From assembly GCF_039852015.1 (NCBI RefSeq), contig NZ_CP156628.1, forward strand, positions 186,001-250,000: a stretch of DNA of 64,000 nucleotides. The letters are read 5' to 3'. This DNA comes from Robbsia sp. KACC 23696 (GTDB taxonomy: Bacteria; Pseudomonadota; Gammaproteobacteria; Burkholderiales; Burkholderiaceae). Positions 63,807-64,000 of this stretch are shown here, in pieces. The notes beneath the pieces are model-generated. The model was not told where the DNA came from and made no database searches. It was given only the letters and a program-made list of their open reading frames with translations. Position 1 is the first letter of the stretch, and each line of letters opens with the position of its first letter. A program made the position numbers and the translations under genes.

Positions 63807-64000
63807 TTAATCGACGTTTTCCAGATAGCCTTCCCCGCGTTTCGGGATACGCCAGGAGAAGAGCAACCCGATCGCCATCATCACGCAGACGTAGACATAG
63901 AACATCTGCTCGTTGCCGGCCTGCTTCATCCACAGCGCCACGTACTCGGCCGAGCCGCCGAATACTGCGTTGGCGATCGCATAGGACAGGCCCACGCCCA
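63807..64000 (-). CDS. MHS-family MFS transporter, C-terminal end (partial)
   Basis: The last 64 codons or so of a membrane transporter running off the right edge. GLSYAIANAVFGGSAEYVAL followed by a final span (YVYVCVMMAIGLLFSWRI) and a short charged tail (PKRGEGYLENVD) is the ending of metabolite:H+ symporters such as alpha-ketoglutarate and citrate permeases. Substrate unknown. Confidence 0.78.
   Translation of the reverse strand, partial: GVGLSYAIANAVFGGSAEYVALWMKQAGNEQMFYVYVCVMMAIGLLFSWRIPKRGEGYLENVD

Overview
The window is a GC-rich chromosomal segment (by eye roughly 60 % GC) from a beta-proteobacterium, most likely Burkholderiaceae. The evidence is protein similarity recalled from memory: a monomeric isocitrate dehydrogenase, Burkholderia-type 16-strand porins, a PcaR/PcaIJF block, YkgJ-type cysteine-cluster and DUF2945 proteins, and a kgu-type 2-ketogluconate operon. 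Genus cannot be fixed from the sequence alone; a plant- or soil-associated lifestyle is plausible. No rRNA, tRNA, CRISPR array or insertion sequence was recognised.

Layout. 1-10.8 kb: icd (partial), a LysR/MFS divergent pair, a small ferredoxin, a YidB-like protein, an APC amino-acid permease, a hybrid PAS histidine kinase and an ester-cyclase-like protein. 10.8-19.6 kb: MarR, DUF2945, an F-box-like protein, an esterase, ilvE, a Nudix hydrolase, a NYN/LOTUS protein, tas and a secreted CHRD protein. 19.7-26 kb: manganese catalase, the mdlAB ABC exporter pair and a membrane acyltransferase. 26-31.2 kb: a sulfonate block with ssuD divergent from ssuACB plus a thiol-dioxygenase-like cupin. 31.3-35.7 kb: an LprI-like protein, a DUF2090 aldolase-like protein, cysE, an alpha/beta hydrolase and a YkgJ-like protein.

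35.8-51.9 kb is an aromatic-compound region: a secreted lactonase-family propeller, an AraC regulator, two porins, a Tsx-like channel, and a probable four-gene operon (4,5-dihydroxyphthalate decarboxylase-like protein, MFS transporter, class III ring-cleavage dioxygenase, secreted PD40 propeller). It is followed by pcaR divergent from pcaIJF, the last steps of the beta-ketoadipate pathway. Five copies of a 35-bp element lie upstream of five transcription units in this region, all in the same orientation relative to the gene they precede. They define a likely local regulon, probably of the AraC protein encoded in its midst.

52-57.7 kb holds small secreted proteins, a membrane metallophosphoesterase and an S4 RNA-binding protein next to a DUF445 protein. 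Between the last two, an exact 928-bp unit bounded by 68-bp direct repeats has split an ancestral convergent 3' overlap; it carries a phage-type nuclease-like gene. 57.9-62.5 kb is the operon kguK-kguT-kguD-ptxS. The window ends with alr and the C-terminal end of an MHS-family transporter.

The points most worth following are the 35-bp element regulon, the 928-bp element with its 68-bp repeats, and the bacterial F-box-like protein.
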